Positions 44,811-54,633 of a stretch of DNA of 64,000 bases are shown piece by piece. Numbering within the stretch: the first letter of the stretch is position 1; each line of letters opens with the position of its first letter. The notes beneath the pieces are model-generated. The model had not been told where the DNA came from. It saw only the letters and a list, made by a program, of their open reading frames with translations, and did not search any database. This stretch comes from Gammaproteobacteria bacterium (GTDB taxonomy: Bacteria; Pseudomonadota; Gammaproteobacteria; Pseudomonadales; Pseudohongiellaceae), in the NCBI GenBank assembly GCA_017853205.1, contig JAFMKB010000005.1, forward strand, positions 1-64,000. The letters are read 5' to 3'. Made by a program: the position numbers and the translations under genes.

Positions 44811-46265
44811 TCAGGGACTTGCTGGTTCGATGACCATTTTGATCGGAGTCGAGTTATAAAAAACAGTACCGGGGTCGCTGTCGAGGCCGTAGCCAAGTAG
44901 AAAATCGACGTCCAGCGACGTAATACCAAGGGTTGTCGGTACCACCGCGTCGAGCATGATGACCTCTTCGTTAGCGCTGAGTGCGCCTTGTCGATGCTTA
45001 GGAAAGGGGCGCGAATTGTCCACACGTTCGACGAAAACGCCGGCAGAATTGAGAGCGAAAATCTGATCACCGGTTATCGCAGCGGCTACCACGAAGCCCG
45101 CCTTGCCAATATCCTGCTCAGCGACAGCAATCTGGCCTATGACTTTAATCGATTCGTCGGCGCCAAAGCGTGATTGATAGAAGACCCCGTTGCTGTTGGA
45201 CGCAGCACCAGTAATCGTCCCGCGAGCTGGCGTATCGCTCGTGCTAATCACGGGGCCGAGTGGCAATGGATAACCGCTTTGATAGTGCGCGGTAAGCGAG
45301 TAGTCGCCTTCGGTGACACACCCGGGGTCGACCTGTTTGTCGAAGGTATTTGCAAGCACAAGGTAGCTGCCCGGGTTGAGCTGACGGGTGAGCGTCGAGC
45401 TGCAGCCTTCGGCTGATTTGTCATCGTAGTCAATGACAGTAAGGTTTAAATCAGAAATGAGCAGCACCGAATCGAGCGAGCTGGAGGTCATGGTTAAGGA
45501 GAGCGTTGCCGCCTTTTCTAAATCGATGCGGTAGAGGTCGATGTAGCTGAAGTCCGTGCCGCCGGCGGTAATCTGAGCAACAGTGCAGTCTCCTTCAGAG
45601 AGGCTGTTGGTTTTCTCTCCGAGCACGAGCGCATTCTGCGTGCAGCTCGAAAGCGCGGTGTAGAGCGCCTCGACGCCGGCGAGGTCGTCTTCGGTTGGTC
45701 GATCGATATCGCCAATACTCGGTGCCATGATCGCAAGCTCTTGGGATTCGTGCTCGAGCCCAATGACATGACCAAGCTCGTGAATCGCGACGCGGCGGAA
45801 GTCGATTCGACGGTTGCTGCCAGGATAGAGCGCGCCATCATAAATGTCATACCGAACGTCGCTGTTAATCACGATGTCGGCCTCAAAAATATTTGGTTCA
45901 CCGAGTAGCGTAGTTGACAGGCGGCGCAGGGTAACCGCGAGGGTATTGGCGCCGTATTCGGAGCCGCAGACCTCGTTAGTAAAGTCGACGCTGTTTAGTC
46001 CATCCTCAAGGCAGGGGTCGATAGGTTGTTCGATCACAGCAAAATCGAAGACGGTCTTGTCGTCCCAATCTGCAATCGCGGCGAGAAACGAATCGTGCCA
46101 CGCAATGCCTGAGGGAGATTCGCCAATAAGGCTCACATAGAAGTCAGTCGTGCCGCCTTTCCATTTAGAACCGGAAATCTCGAACGCAGCACTCTGCGCG
46201 CTAGCAAAAAAAAGCGCGAGTGAAGCCGCAATGGGAGCAAAAATCTTACTGCCTGTAGCTGCCAT
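44811..46265 (-). CDS. Secreted metzincin metalloprotease with a PPC-like domain
   Basis: A 484-residue exported protease. I choose ATG 46265, after GGAAGG, which gives a signal peptide ending QSAA. The zinc motif HELGHVIGLEH and the Met-turn LAIMAPSIG identify a matrixin/reprolysin-type metzincin. Residues about 250-340 form a beta-sandwich with FSYIDLYRIDLEKAATLSL, a pre-peptidase C-terminal (PPC)-type domain. The N-terminus of the gene overlaps the last 20 bases of rfbB, so it is tied to the rhamnose operon. Its substrate is unknown. Confidence 0.85.
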   Translation of the reverse strand: MAATGSKIFAPIAASLALFFASAQSAAFEISGSKWKGGTTDFYVSLIGESPSGIAWHDSFLAAIADWDDKTVFDFAVIEQPIDPCLEDGLNSVDFTNEVCGSEYGANTLAVTLRRLSTTLLGEPNIFEADIVINSDVRYDIYDGALYPGSNRRIDFRRVAIHELGHVIGLEHESQELAIMAPSIGDIDRPTEDDLAGVEALYTALSSCTQNALVLGEKTNSLSEGDCTVAQITAGGTDFSYIDLYRIDLEKAATLSLTMTSSSLDSVLLISDLNLTVIDYDDKSAEGCSSTLTRQLNPGSYLVLANTFDKQVDPGCVTEGDYSLTAHYQSGYPLPLGPVISTSDTPARGTITGAASNSNGVFYQSRFGADESIKVIGQIAVAEQDIGKAGFVVAAAITGDQIFALNSAGVFVERVDNSRPFPKHRQGALSANEEVIMLDAVVPTTLGITSLDVDFLLGYGLDSDPGTVFYNSTPIKMVIEPASP

Positions 46266-47322
46266 CGAGAATTGCCTTCCACCACTCTTCATTATGTAAA
46301 TACCAATCGACCGTTTTTGCGAGACCGCTATCGAAGGTTTCTGCGGGAACAAAGCCAAGCTCTTCACCGATCTTTGAGGCGTCTATCGCGTAGCGGGTGT
46401 CATGGCCAGGGCGATCGGTGACAAAGGTAATAAGTGACTTTGCGCTCTGACCGACAGCGCAGGGTGAGTCTGGGAAACGCGCTGCGAGCGTTGGGTCAGC
46501 GGCAAACCGCGCATCGAATAACTCGCATAGGAGGGTTACCACATCGAGATTGCGCCACTCGTTGTGGCCACCAATGTTATACGTCTCGCCGACGCGACCG
46601 GCTTTGATCACGCGCTCGATGCCGCGATTATGGTCGTCTACAAACAGCCAGTCGCGAATCTGAGAGCCGTCACCATAAATCGGCAGCGCCTTACCGCCAA
46701 GAATATTTAGCATACACAGCGGCAATAGTTTTTCCGGAAACTGGAAAGGGCCGTAGTTATTCGAGCAGTTGCTGGTCGTGACCCTCAAGCCAAACGTATG
46801 GTGATAAGCGCGCACTAGATGATCGCTTGCGGCCTTGCTTGCCGCATAGGGTGAATTAGGCGCGTAGGGCGTGGTTTCGCTAAACGCAGGATCGGTTGCG
46901 AGCAGGGTGCCATAAACTTCGTCGGTCGAGACGTGATGAAAATGATTGTTGCGCGTGGCGTCGCTCTGGAGCCAGCAATTCTTAACCGCTTTCAGCAGCG
47001 TATGCGTGCCAACGATATTAGTTTCAATAAACGCGTCCGGACCGGTAATCGAGCGGTCGACATGACTCTCTGCGGCAAAGTGAACCAGCGTGTCAATTGC
47101 GTGATCGTGAAGTACTGTTTCGACCAGCGCCTGATCGGTAATGGATCCTTCGACAAAGGTGAACCAGGGAGCGCCCAACGCGCCTTGTAAGTTGTTGAGG
47201 TTGCCCGCGTAGGTCAGACAGTCGAGTGCAACCAGCGTGTCGTCGGGATTTGCATTGTGCCAATAATGGATAAAGTTGGCGCCGATAAAACCGGCGGCGC
47301 CGGTGACGAGAAGCTTGCTCAT
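46246..47322 (-). CDS. rfbB: dTDP-glucose 4,6-dehydratase
   Basis: Second step of dTDP-L-rhamnose synthesis. NAD motif GAAGFIGANF, catalytic Tyr-x-x-x-Lys in YAASKAASDH (after PYAPNSP), and HVSTDEVYG with catalytic Asp/Glu. 358 residues, full length. 20-base overlap with the protease gene on the same strand, as seen in operons. Confidence 0.96.
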   Translation of the reverse strand: MSKLLVTGAAGFIGANFIHYWHNANPDDTLVALDCLTYAGNLNNLQGALGAPWFTFVEGSITDQALVETVLHDHAIDTLVHFAAESHVDRSITGPDAFIETNIVGTHTLLKAVKNCWLQSDATRNNHFHHVSTDEVYGTLLATDPAFSETTPYAPNSPYAASKAASDHLVRAYHHTFGLRVTTSNCSNNYGPFQFPEKLLPLCMLNILGGKALPIYGDGSQIRDWLFVDDHNRGIERVIKAGRVGETYNIGGHNEWRNLDVVTLLCELFDARFAADPTLAARFPDSPCAVGQSAKSLITFVTDRPGHDTRYAIDASKIGEELGFVPAETFDSGLAKTVDWYLHNEEWWKAILDGSYRQ

Positions 47323-47369
47323 AGTGACCTACTGCATACTTTTTAATGGGCTTCGCATTGTAGCGGTTT

Positions 47370-48272
47370 TTATGGTCGAGTACGTAATGACAAACAGCGC
47401 GTCAATTCGGCCTGCCAGGAAGTGGCTGGACAATCGAGTTCGGCAAACGCGCGACGACGGCTCATTACACTGTAAGCTGGCCGTCGAGCAGGTGTCGGAT
47501 AGTCGCTCGTGGGAATAGGAATGAGTTCACAGCGCGAGGTTAACTGTCCTGCCGCGAGCGCCTGTTTCTGAATTTCGCAGGCAAAATCGAACCACGTGAT
47601 CACCGCGCCATCGCTCCAGTGAAAAATGCCGGTGGGTAGTCCCTGACCATCGTTTAGGTGTTTGCTCGCCGCCGAGACTATTACCGAGGCGAGGCTGCGG
47701 GTTGAAGTCGGCGACCCAGTCTGATCATCTACAATCGACAGTGTGTCGCGTTCGCTCATGAGTCTAAGCATCGTGTTGACAAAATTTGCGCCGTGCTCGC
47801 TGTAAAGCCACGAAGTGCGAATAATCATAGCGTCCGATTTGCGCGCTAATAAGGCTTTTTCACCCGCAAGCTTGCTTGCGCCATAGACTCCCAAAGGCCT
47901 TGTCGCTGCGTCTTCCGAATAGGGCGTGCCCGCCATCCCATCGAAGACGAAGTCGGTCGAAATATGCAGCAAAGGACACTCGCTTGATTCGGCGAGAGTG
48001 GCAACGCCGCGCTCGTTTATTGCGAAGGCTGCGCTCTTTTCAGATTCTGCTCTATCGACTGCGGTATAGGCTGCGGCATTGATGATCAGATCAGGTTTCA
48101 GCGCAGCGAGAGATGACTGCACAGCAGTGGCGTCAGCGATATCGAGATCGGAGCGAGTCATTGCAACTAACTCGTGCCGCGAAAGTGAGGATTCTGGCCA
48201 CAGTGTCACGAGGGTTTGCCCAAGCTGACCGCCCGCACCCGTCAAAATAACTCGGCCAGAGGACTTACTCAT
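47370..48272 (-). CDS. rfbD: dTDP-4-dehydrorhamnose reductase
   Basis: Last step of dTDP-L-rhamnose synthesis. N-terminal Rossmann motif GAGGQLGQTL, DLDIADATAV, NAAAYTAVDRAE, and YGASKLAGEKAL (YxxxK). 300 residues. Overlaps rfbC by 8 bases. Confidence 0.95.
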   Translation of the reverse strand: MSKSSGRVILTGAGGQLGQTLVTLWPESSLSRHELVAMTRSDLDIADATAVQSSLAALKPDLIINAAAYTAVDRAESEKSAAFAINERGVATLAESSECPLLHISTDFVFDGMAGTPYSEDAATRPLGVYGASKLAGEKALLARKSDAMIIRTSWLYSEHGANFVNTMLRLMSERDTLSIVDDQTGSPTSTRSLASVIVSAASKHLNDGQGLPTGIFHWSDGAVITWFDFACEIQKQALAAGQLTSRCELIPIPTSDYPTPARRPAYSVMSRRRAFAELDCPATSWQAELTRCLSLRTRP

Positions 48273-48810
48273 AAGTGGGGGCGTCTTCGAAACGTTTGCC
48301 CGCTTCGTCTTTCGCTGAGAGCAGTGGCGATGAACCGACTAAGGGCCAGTCGATACCGATTGTTTCGTCGTTCCACAAAAGTGATTGATCATCGCTCGCA
48401 TCGTAATAGTCGGTGCATTTGTAAATAAGCTCGGCGCTTTGGCTGGTAACATAAAATCCATGGGCGAAACCCGGCGGTACCCAGAGCTGCCGTTTGTTCT
48501 CGGCTGACAGTTCAACGCCAACCCAACGTCCGAATGTAGGCGAACTTCGGCGCATATCGACGGCAACATCGAAGAGACTGCCGCTGCCCACGCGCACAAG
48601 TTTCCCCTGTGGGTGTTTAAGCTGGTAATGAAGACCTCGAAGTGTGCCCTGACTCGAGAGACTCTGATTGTCCTGCACAAAATCGAGCGTGATGCCGCGA
48701 TCGGTAAAATGCGTTTTGCGAAATGTTTCCATGAAGTAGCCGCGCGAATCGCCATGCACGGTTGGCTCAAACAGCAGCACATCGGGGATAGCGGTTGCGG
48801 TGATTTTCAT
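48265..48810 (-). CDS. rfbC: dTDP-4-dehydrorhamnose 3,5-epimerase
   Basis: Cupin-type epimerase. Motifs: [36 protein letters not shown] (catalytic His in RGLHYQ), and [11 protein letters not shown]. 181 residues, standard. Overlaps rfbA by 4 bases. Confidence 0.95.
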   Translation of the reverse strand: MKITATAIPDVLLFEPTVHGDSRGYFMETFRKTHFTDRGITLDFVQDNQSLSSQGTLRGLHYQLKHPQGKLVRVGSGSLFDVAVDMRRSSPTFGRWVGVELSAENKRQLWVPPGFAHGFYVTSQSAELIYKCTDYYDASDDQSLLWNDETIGIDWPLVGSSPLLSAKDEAGKRFEDAPTYE

Positions 48811-49688
48811 GCGCGATTCTCTTCTTCAAGCAGCTGTTGAAGATAAGCGCCGTAGCCACTTTTTTCGAGCGTTTTAGCAAGCCCGGCGAGCTGCGCGCGG
48901 TCGATAAAGCCTTGCCGGTAAGCGATTTCTTCGGGACAACCGATCTTTAGGCCTTGGCGCTCTTCGAGCACGCGTATAAACACGGCGGCATCGAGTAGCG
49001 ACTGCACGGTACCGGTATCGAGCCAAGCCGTGCCGCGCTCGAATAGCTCGACTTTAAGGGACTTTCGTTCCAAATAAACTTTGTTAACGTCGGTAATTTC
49101 AAGTTCTCCGCGCGCCGAAGGCTTTATATTTTTTGCAATATCGATAACGTCGTTGTCGTACATATACAGACCGGTGACGGCATAGTGCGACTTCGGTTTA
49201 GCCGGCTTTTCCTCAAGATCTATCGCATTGTTGTCTGCGTCCAATTGCACCACACCGTAGCGCTCGGGGTCTGTGACATAGTAGGCAAAAACGCTTGCGC
49301 CGCTTTCTTGATTGACAGCACTTCGCAAGGTCTCTTCAATTTGATGGCCGTAAAAAATATTGTCGCCAAGAATTAGGCACACGCGGCTATCGCCGATAAA
49401 GTCTTCGCCGATGAGAAACGCCTGCGCGAGTCCTTCGGGTTTTGGCTGCTGCGCATAGCTCAGCCGTATTCCCCACGACGAGCCGTCGCCGAGAAGTTTT
49501 TCAAACATCGGCGCATCTTCGGGCGTGGTGATGATGAGTATGTCGCGAATGCCCGCTTGCATGAGTGTCGCCAGCGGATAATAAATCATCGGCTTGTCGT
49601 AAACGGGCATAAGCTGTTTAGACGCCGCGAGCGTCATGGGGTGTAGCCGGCTTCCGCTGCCCCCCGCGAGGATAATTCCTTTGGTCAT
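48807..49688 (-). CDS. rfbA: Glucose-1-phosphate thymidylyltransferase
   Basis: First step of dTDP-rhamnose synthesis. N-terminal nucleotide motif [29 protein letters not shown] and LGDNIFYG. 293 residues, standard. Fourth gene back from the glycosyltransferase in the operon. Confidence 0.96.
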   Translation of the reverse strand: MTKGIILAGGSGSRLHPMTLAASKQLMPVYDKPMIYYPLATLMQAGIRDILIITTPEDAPMFEKLLGDGSSWGIRLSYAQQPKPEGLAQAFLIGEDFIGDSRVCLILGDNIFYGHQIEETLRSAVNQESGASVFAYYVTDPERYGVVQLDADNNAIDLEEKPAKPKSHYAVTGLYMYDNDVIDIAKNIKPSARGELEITDVNKVYLERKSLKVELFERGTAWLDTGTVQSLLDAAVFIRVLEERQGLKIGCPEEIAYRQGFIDRAQLAGLAKTLEKSGYGAYLQQLLEEENRA

Positions 49689-49703
49689 AATTCTCTCTGG
49701 TGC

Positions 49704-50657
49704 CTAAATTTTAGTGCTTTGGCGCACAAGCGTGTCGAGCTGCGCAAAAAAAGTAGTCGTCGGCTCGAAGCCCAATTCGGTTCTTGCCGACTGGTTGTCG
49801 AAAAGATTGTCGCGTGTCAGGTTTCGGTAGGTTCGCAGCCCGATACCGCTGCGAAAAATTCGCAGTTTTTCAAAGAGTTCTGCTAACCCCGAAGCTGCAA
49901 ATAATACCATAGCGGGGAGACGCCAATGTGACGGGCGCCTCTCGGCGGCCGTGTAAATCGCCTCCTCAATCGCATTGATCCGGTAGTCGCAGCCATCGGT
50001 GAGTATTACCGTAAGTGCAAGTTTTGTAGGCGAGTCGGCGGGACTTAAGTGAGTCGCCGCGAGGAGCAGCGCACTCACCACATCCTCGACGCCGACAAGC
50101 GAGAGTCTGTTGCTAAGCGCGGGTAAGCGCGGCAGAACACCGGAGGAGATGAGCCGAATCATTGTTGCAATATTGCCGCGCATCCCGACACCATAGATAT
50201 TTACCGCGCGCAAAATGACCACCTCAATCGAACCCGCCGCTGCGGCGGCGATCAGCGCCTCCTCGACGCGGCGCTTGTCGCGCCCATAGTGAAGTGAGTC
50301 ATCTAAACTGAGTGTGCTGCTCAAGAAAACGAAGCGCCTCACGCCAGCGTCAATTGCGGCGTGCAGCAATGCCAGCGAACCGTCGAGATTAATCGCGCGC
50401 GCCTCGGCACTGGCAGCGTTGCCGACGTGGGCGATTCCCGCGAGGTGAATTACGGTGTCGACTCCTTCGCAGGCGCGCTGTAAGGAATGGGGGTCGCGGA
50501 GATCGCCAACGCAAGACTCAAAGTGTAAAGGCGCATCACTTGGCTGCCGCACCAGCACACGCAGGATAGATGGGCGCTGATGACTTGTTGAGAGCCGTGT
50601 GAGCAACGCGTTACCGACGAAGCCGCTGCCACCGGTAATAAGCCAAGCCTCACTCAA
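49704..50657 (-). CDS. NAD-dependent sugar epimerase/dehydratase (SDR)
   Basis: An extended SDR. The NAD site GGSGFVGNAL and catalytic YGRDK (in LHYGRDKRRVEE) are visible. 317 residues. Resembles UDP-hexose 4-epimerase-type or WbjF-type enzymes in O-antigen clusters; the exact sugar cannot be told. It overlaps the glycosyltransferase by 4 bases. Confidence 0.82.
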   Translation of the reverse strand: MSEAWLITGGSGFVGNALLTRLSTSHQRPSILRVLVRQPSDAPLHFESCVGDLRDPHSLQRACEGVDTVIHLAGIAHVGNAASAEARAINLDGSLALLHAAIDAGVRRFVFLSSTLSLDDSLHYGRDKRRVEEALIAAAAAGSIEVVILRAVNIYGVGMRGNIATMIRLISSGVLPRLPALSNRLSLVGVEDVVSALLLAATHLSPADSPTKLALTVILTDGCDYRINAIEEAIYTAAERRPSHWRLPAMVLFAASGLAELFEKLRIFRSGIGLRTYRNLTRDNLFDNQSARTELGFEPTTTFFAQLDTLVRQSTKI

Positions 50658-51514
50658 AACAGCTTCCAGCCATTTTTGTTGAAAAACCGCAGAGCCGAGC
50701 GCATAAAATAGCGCTGATGATCGCTGCCCTTCTTAGACGCATTGCCGCCACCGTGACGCACGCGCATAGTCGGTAAATAGACAACGTCGCCTAGCTTGCC
50801 CAGTCTGAGAGACAGGTCGAAGTCTTCAAAATAGAGAAAGAAATCCGCATCGAAACCCTTCACCTGTTGCAAAGCGCGAGTGGAGCACAGCATGCAACAA
50901 CCGCTGACGATTTTGACCGGAGAGGCGGTGGCGGGTTTTGCGCTGGGTCGCGTCTCGAGGTCGCGACGTTCGTAGGCTGCCATTTGCTTGGCAAAGGTGC
51001 GCCGAATAAATGGCGGCGCGAAACCGCGCAGCCAAAAAATAAAAATACTTGGGTAGGATTTACACAGATGCTGCTTGTTGCCGAGAAAGTCGGTTGCGGC
51101 AGGGCTTATCAGGACTGTGTCGGGTGCAGACTCCAGGTAGTCGATCGCGTTGAGCAAGCTATCGGGAGCGATCTCGACATCGGTGTTTAGCATAAGATGA
51201 AAATCTGACTCGAGCAGCGGCAGCACGCGATTATGACCGCGGCCGTAGCCGACATTTCCCCAGCCTTGATGCAGCACCAGTGTTATTCCAGCGAGGGTGA
51301 ATCGCGTCTTATCGACACCCAGACGGCGCACGTCGAGTTCCGGAATTTCGGCATTGTCGATGAGATGTACGACGAGAGTGGCGACACCGCGACCACGCAC
51401 CTCGCTGTTGCGCACAGCCTCCATTGCCACACAGATCGATTCGAGCAGGCGCAGCAATTCAGCCGGCGGGCTGAGATAGGTCACGATCGAGGCCGAGAGG
51501 CGCGGTGTGGTCAT
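50654..51514 (-). CDS. Glycosyltransferase family 2 (rhamnosyltransferase-like)
   Basis: A GT-A fold transferase. NVGYGRGHNRVL and the DxD-like NTDVEIAPDSL region resemble WbbL-type rhamnosyltransferases, and FDADFFLYFEDFDLSLRL is the ED acceptor-site segment. 286 residues. First of a tight operon with the dTDP-rhamnose genes, so rhamnose is the likely donor (inference). Confidence 0.87.
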   Translation of the reverse strand: MTTPRLSASIVTYLSPPAELLRLLESICVAMEAVRNSEVRGRGVATLVVHLIDNAEIPELDVRRLGVDKTRFTLAGITLVLHQGWGNVGYGRGHNRVLPLLESDFHLMLNTDVEIAPDSLLNAIDYLESAPDTVLISPAATDFLGNKQHLCKSYPSIFIFWLRGFAPPFIRRTFAKQMAAYERRDLETRPSAKPATASPVKIVSGCCMLCSTRALQQVKGFDADFFLYFEDFDLSLRLGKLGDVVYLPTMRVRHGGGNASKKGSDHQRYFMRSALRFFNKNGWKLF

Positions 51515-51521
51515 GCAGGTC

Positions 51522-52298
51522 TCAAATATCGACTAGGCGATCGCCGAAGGGTGTCGATACTACGCGCATACCGTCGGGTACTTGGTCGGGGTTAATACGC
51601 CGAGGGCGAAAGCGGCGCTGGTCCTCTGGGCTCACGACAGCGTTAGCCTGTCCGTTCGCGGCGCGCTGCCTTAGCGCTTCAAAGGGATTAAGTGGTGGCT
51701 CAGTTTCTCTCTCGGCGTCGTCATTAACGCCCTCGACCGACTCCTCGGTCGCGCGTGGGGGTAGGGGATCGGCAGCAGCGAGCGCAAGAATCGCTCGATT
51801 GCTCGTCTTGCAGCTTACGCCGTGGGTCTCTGACGCACGACAGGGCCGCGAGTTGGGGTACTGCACCACCACCTCTCCTTCCGGCGAACTTAGAAGTGTA
51901 TAGCTTTCGTGATTAGGAATAGGCGTCCCTTTACCCCGAGTCAGAGGAAGAGAGATCGGCGTCCCCGATTTATGCAGCAACAGTACCGAGCGCCTAGCGC
52001 CGATGCGAGTGCTGCCCAGCAAGCTGAATTCGGGTGCTTCATCGCCGACGCCGGCACCGGGGAGTTCACGGCGGTTGTTTGTATTGCGCGCATCCTCGTC
52101 GGCGTCGATTGCGGCAAACAGGGTTAGTGGTCCGCGAGTTTCGCTGTCGCTTTGCTGTGCCAGACTCACCGGCGACCCTAAAAGAGAAATCGCGTAGGCG
52201 CCCAGTAGAAGAAAGGTAGAAACTCGGTGAATTTTCTGTAACCAGCCACCGCACTGGCCGCGCACCGAAGTGCTCGTAACCTGCTGTTTAAGTTTCAT
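51522..52298 (-). CDS. Exported protein of unknown function
   Basis: A 258-residue protein. A long basic N-region and hydrophobic segment (about 28-48, LLLGAYAISLLGSPVSLAQ) form a signal peptide. The mature part is hydrophilic with a lone Cys pair (RPCRASETHGVSC) and an Arg/Pro-rich C-terminus. No known fold. It is 7 bases before the glycosyltransferase and could be the operon's first gene. Confidence 0.65.
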   Translation of the reverse strand: MKLKQQVTSTSVRGQCGGWLQKIHRVSTFLLLGAYAISLLGSPVSLAQQSDSETRGPLTLFAAIDADEDARNTNNRRELPGAGVGDEAPEFSLLGSTRIGARRSVLLLHKSGTPISLPLTRGKGTPIPNHESYTLLSSPEGEVVVQYPNSRPCRASETHGVSCKTSNRAILALAAADPLPPRATEESVEGVNDDAERETEPPLNPFEALRQRAANGQANAVVSPEDQRRFRPRRINPDQVPDGMRVVSTPFGDRLVDI

Positions 52299-52586
52299 TT
52301 TTTTACCTTTGATGAGTAGTTATGCACGAAAATCGCTGAACAGCTTCTCACAATTGCTGTCACGCTAACCGTAAACAGGGGCGGTTTTGTGACCTCATTA
52401 TTCTCGCGGACTAAAAGTCTGGTTTGGTCTTTTACTGGCTAACTTAAAACGTCTCTTTACGCTTATCTTTAAGCCTAACTCAAAGCCTAACTCAAAGCCT
52501 CACCAGGGAGTAGGACGCAAGCCTTCGTCAGTTAGTTTCATTCGCGACAGCGCTTACGGCAAGTGTAGCTAATTTTCGCAAGACCA
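52299..52586. other. Intergenic region with a short tandem repeat
   Basis: No ORF or RNA gene was seen. A 12-base unit AAGCCTAACTCA is repeated twice (52471-52494), with a partial third copy to 52502. It should contain the promoter for the 52298 gene, but I could not choose a convincing pair of hexamers. Confidence 0.5.
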
Positions 52587-52622
52587 CAAAAAACGGCTGC
52601 GAGGAGAAACCTAGCAGCCGTT
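52587..52622 (-). terminator. Intrinsic terminator of the small DUF6447-like gene
   Basis: AACGGCTGC and GCAGCCGTT pair (9 bp) around a 13-base loop; on the minus strand a T-run follows. It lies 39 bases after the gene's stop. Confidence 0.85.
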
Positions 52623-52660
52623 ATGCTTCGTGCTCAAAAAGAGACCGAGAGCGTGTATGC

Positions 52661-52912
52661 CTACTTGTCGAACTGAATCGTATCGCCCAGTCCTTCAACG
52701 GCTACTTCTTCTTGCTTAGGCGCAGAACCATTTTCCAGCGTCTCTTTAAGTGCGCGGCCATAGGCAATACGAGCAGTCTGAAGGGCAGCGGCCTGGGCCT
52801 GGAGGCGAGCAAGCTCGGAGTCCACATATTGTAGGCTGCCTAACTGCGCTTTGGTTTCGTCTGAGAGCTTATCTGTATCGTATTCTTTGCCGTCTATCGT
52901 AATTGTAGCCAT
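52661..52912 (-). CDS. Small DUF6447-like protein
   Basis: An 83-residue protein; ATG 52912 (MATITIDGKEYDTDKLSDE) is chosen over a longer frame to 52945. It begins with a short beta-hairpin and the motif SDETKAQL, followed by a helical coiled-coil segment (ARLQAQAAALQTARIAYGRAL). The pattern matches the uncharacterised DUF6447 family as I recall it. It stands alone with its own terminator. No function is known. Confidence 0.75.
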   Translation of the reverse strand: MATITIDGKEYDTDKLSDETKAQLGSLQYVDSELARLQAQAAALQTARIAYGRALKETLENGSAPKQEEVAVEGLGDTIQFDK

Positions 52913-53115
52913 TGAGTTGGTCCCTAATCTAAGTCTGGTATTCAATTTCTTGCCGGAGGTATCTGGCAGTTGGCGCAGATTGTAGCCGACAGGAGGCTAA
53001 AATGCGATTCCTCTGCGTAGCGCTTCGGCGCGGGCTATCATTTCGAGCTCGTGCGGGCAGGCTTTGCGTTTTGACTCTCTACTCGTCCAGCTAACCTGCC
53101 GTGCTTAGTGTGCCC

Positions 53116-54513
53116 CTAGTTCTCGTTTAGCCATTCGTTCAATTCGATGACATCCTGTGGCGTGAGGATGCCCGCAGTTTGCTTTAAGAAAAGACTATCG
53201 AGAATGTAGGTGTAGCGGGCGTCGGCATAGCTTCTGAGCGCACGGTAGAGATTTTCGCGTGCACGTAATACCTCGACGATGTTTCGGGTTCCGACTTCGG
53301 CGCCCAGCTCGGTCGCTTCGAGCGCGGTTTGGGCTGAGAGAATTGATTGATTGCGCTGCTCGACCACCTTCACATCGGTGTTCACTCGGCGGTAGGCGTT
53401 ACGAATGTTCTGAGTAAGCTGACGTTCGGTAAACTCGAGCGACTCTTTCGCTGCGATCACATTGTACTCAGCTGCGCGTCTGCGTGAGTTCACTGCACCG
53501 CCGTTGTAAAGCGGAATAGTGAGGTTCAGGGCGAGCGAGGTGCGATCGAACGCACCGCCACCTACTGCGAAGCCAATGCCGGGCTGGAATAGCGGATCAG
53601 ATACGCTGTGGGTAAAGTTGCCGGCGAGGGCGATAGTCGGCAGATGGTCTGACTTTCGTGCCTTAAGATTCTTTTCCTGCGAGTCTAAGGTAAATTTGGC
53701 CGCCGCAATCGCGAGGCTGCTGTCCTTGGCCTGATTCTCCCACTCGATCAGTGCGCCATCGGCGTTTACGATCGGAAACTCTGCGTCGAGAGGCTTTATC
53801 TCGGGATGGGGCTGACCGGTGATCGCTTCCAACGCTTCGTAACTCGAGCGCAGCTGGTCCTGTTGGATAATGGTCGTGTTGCGAGCCAGGTCATAGGCGG
53901 CCTGCGCATCGTAGACATCGGTGATTGCAACGAGTCCCACTTCCTCCCGCTGACGAGTTTGGTCAAGCGAACGCAGTGCAGCCTCTTCTTCTTGAATGTT
54001 GGTGTCGAGGAGGTCTCTGGCGCGCAATACATCGAAATACGCCATCGACACGCGCATGATCAGGTCTTGCTCCTGAGCGGCGAGGTTAACTGCCGCGGCC
54101 TTGTCGGCGGCACGTGCACTTTGAAAACCATACCATTGGGCAAGATCGACAATGCTTTGCCCTAAGTTGAGGCCCCAACCGTGGTTGTTTACGCCCGGCT
54201 TAAAGCTGTGCGCCGGCTGAACTTGGAGTTGGCCAGTAAACTGATTTATCCCGCGAACCTCATTGGAGGGACCAAACGTTGAGCGAGTCGTATTGCCGGT
54301 GGCGTTAAGGCTGGGCAATAGGGATGCTCGACTCTGAATCATGTTTTCGCGATTCGCGCGGTAGGTTGCTTCGGCTTGCCGCAGCGTTGGATCGTTTTCG
54401 AGCGCTAGCGCTAAAACGTCGTAGAGATCGTCTGCGGCGTGGCTGAGCTGACTTAGTGATGCGGTCATCGCAGTAAGAGCTACTGCGCCGGCGAGTTGAG
54501 CTATTCGTCCCAT
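53116..54513 (-). CDS. tolC: TolC-family outer-membrane channel
   Basis: Outer-membrane factor of efflux and type I secretion. Signal peptide about 1-26 (ends LSHAAD). The two-repeat coiled-coil pattern with ALENDPTLRQAEATYRANRENM at the N-terminus and QLTQNIRNAYRRV in the second half is typical (each cited segment 20 residues or fewer). 465 residues, as in E. coli. In relatives tolC lies next to nudF; here about 8 kb is inserted between them. Confidence 0.92.
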   Translation of the reverse strand: MGRIAQLAGAVALTAMTASLSQLSHAADDLYDVLALALENDPTLRQAEATYRANRENMIQSRASLLPSLNATGNTTRSTFGPSNEVRGINQFTGQLQVQPAHSFKPGVNNHGWGLNLGQSIVDLAQWYGFQSARAADKAAAVNLAAQEQDLIMRVSMAYFDVLRARDLLDTNIQEEEAALRSLDQTRQREEVGLVAITDVYDAQAAYDLARNTTIIQQDQLRSSYEALEAITGQPHPEIKPLDAEFPIVNADGALIEWENQAKDSSLAIAAAKFTLDSQEKNLKARKSDHLPTIALAGNFTHSVSDPLFQPGIGFAVGGGAFDRTSLALNLTIPLYNGGAVNSRRRAAEYNVIAAKESLEFTERQLTQNIRNAYRRVNTDVKVVEQRNQSILSAQTALEATELGAEVGTRNIVEVLRARENLYRALRSYADARYTYILDSLFLKQTAGILTPQDVIELNEWLNEN

Positions 54514-54633
54514 AATCTATTGCCTTGAGTAGGATCGATAATCGAAGCGGCATTCTACACAGTGTTACCAAAAGCTACAATTTAACAGTGAGGTAATCAT
54601 CGCTATCTCTAAAACGGCTGCCCCAGCGAAAGG

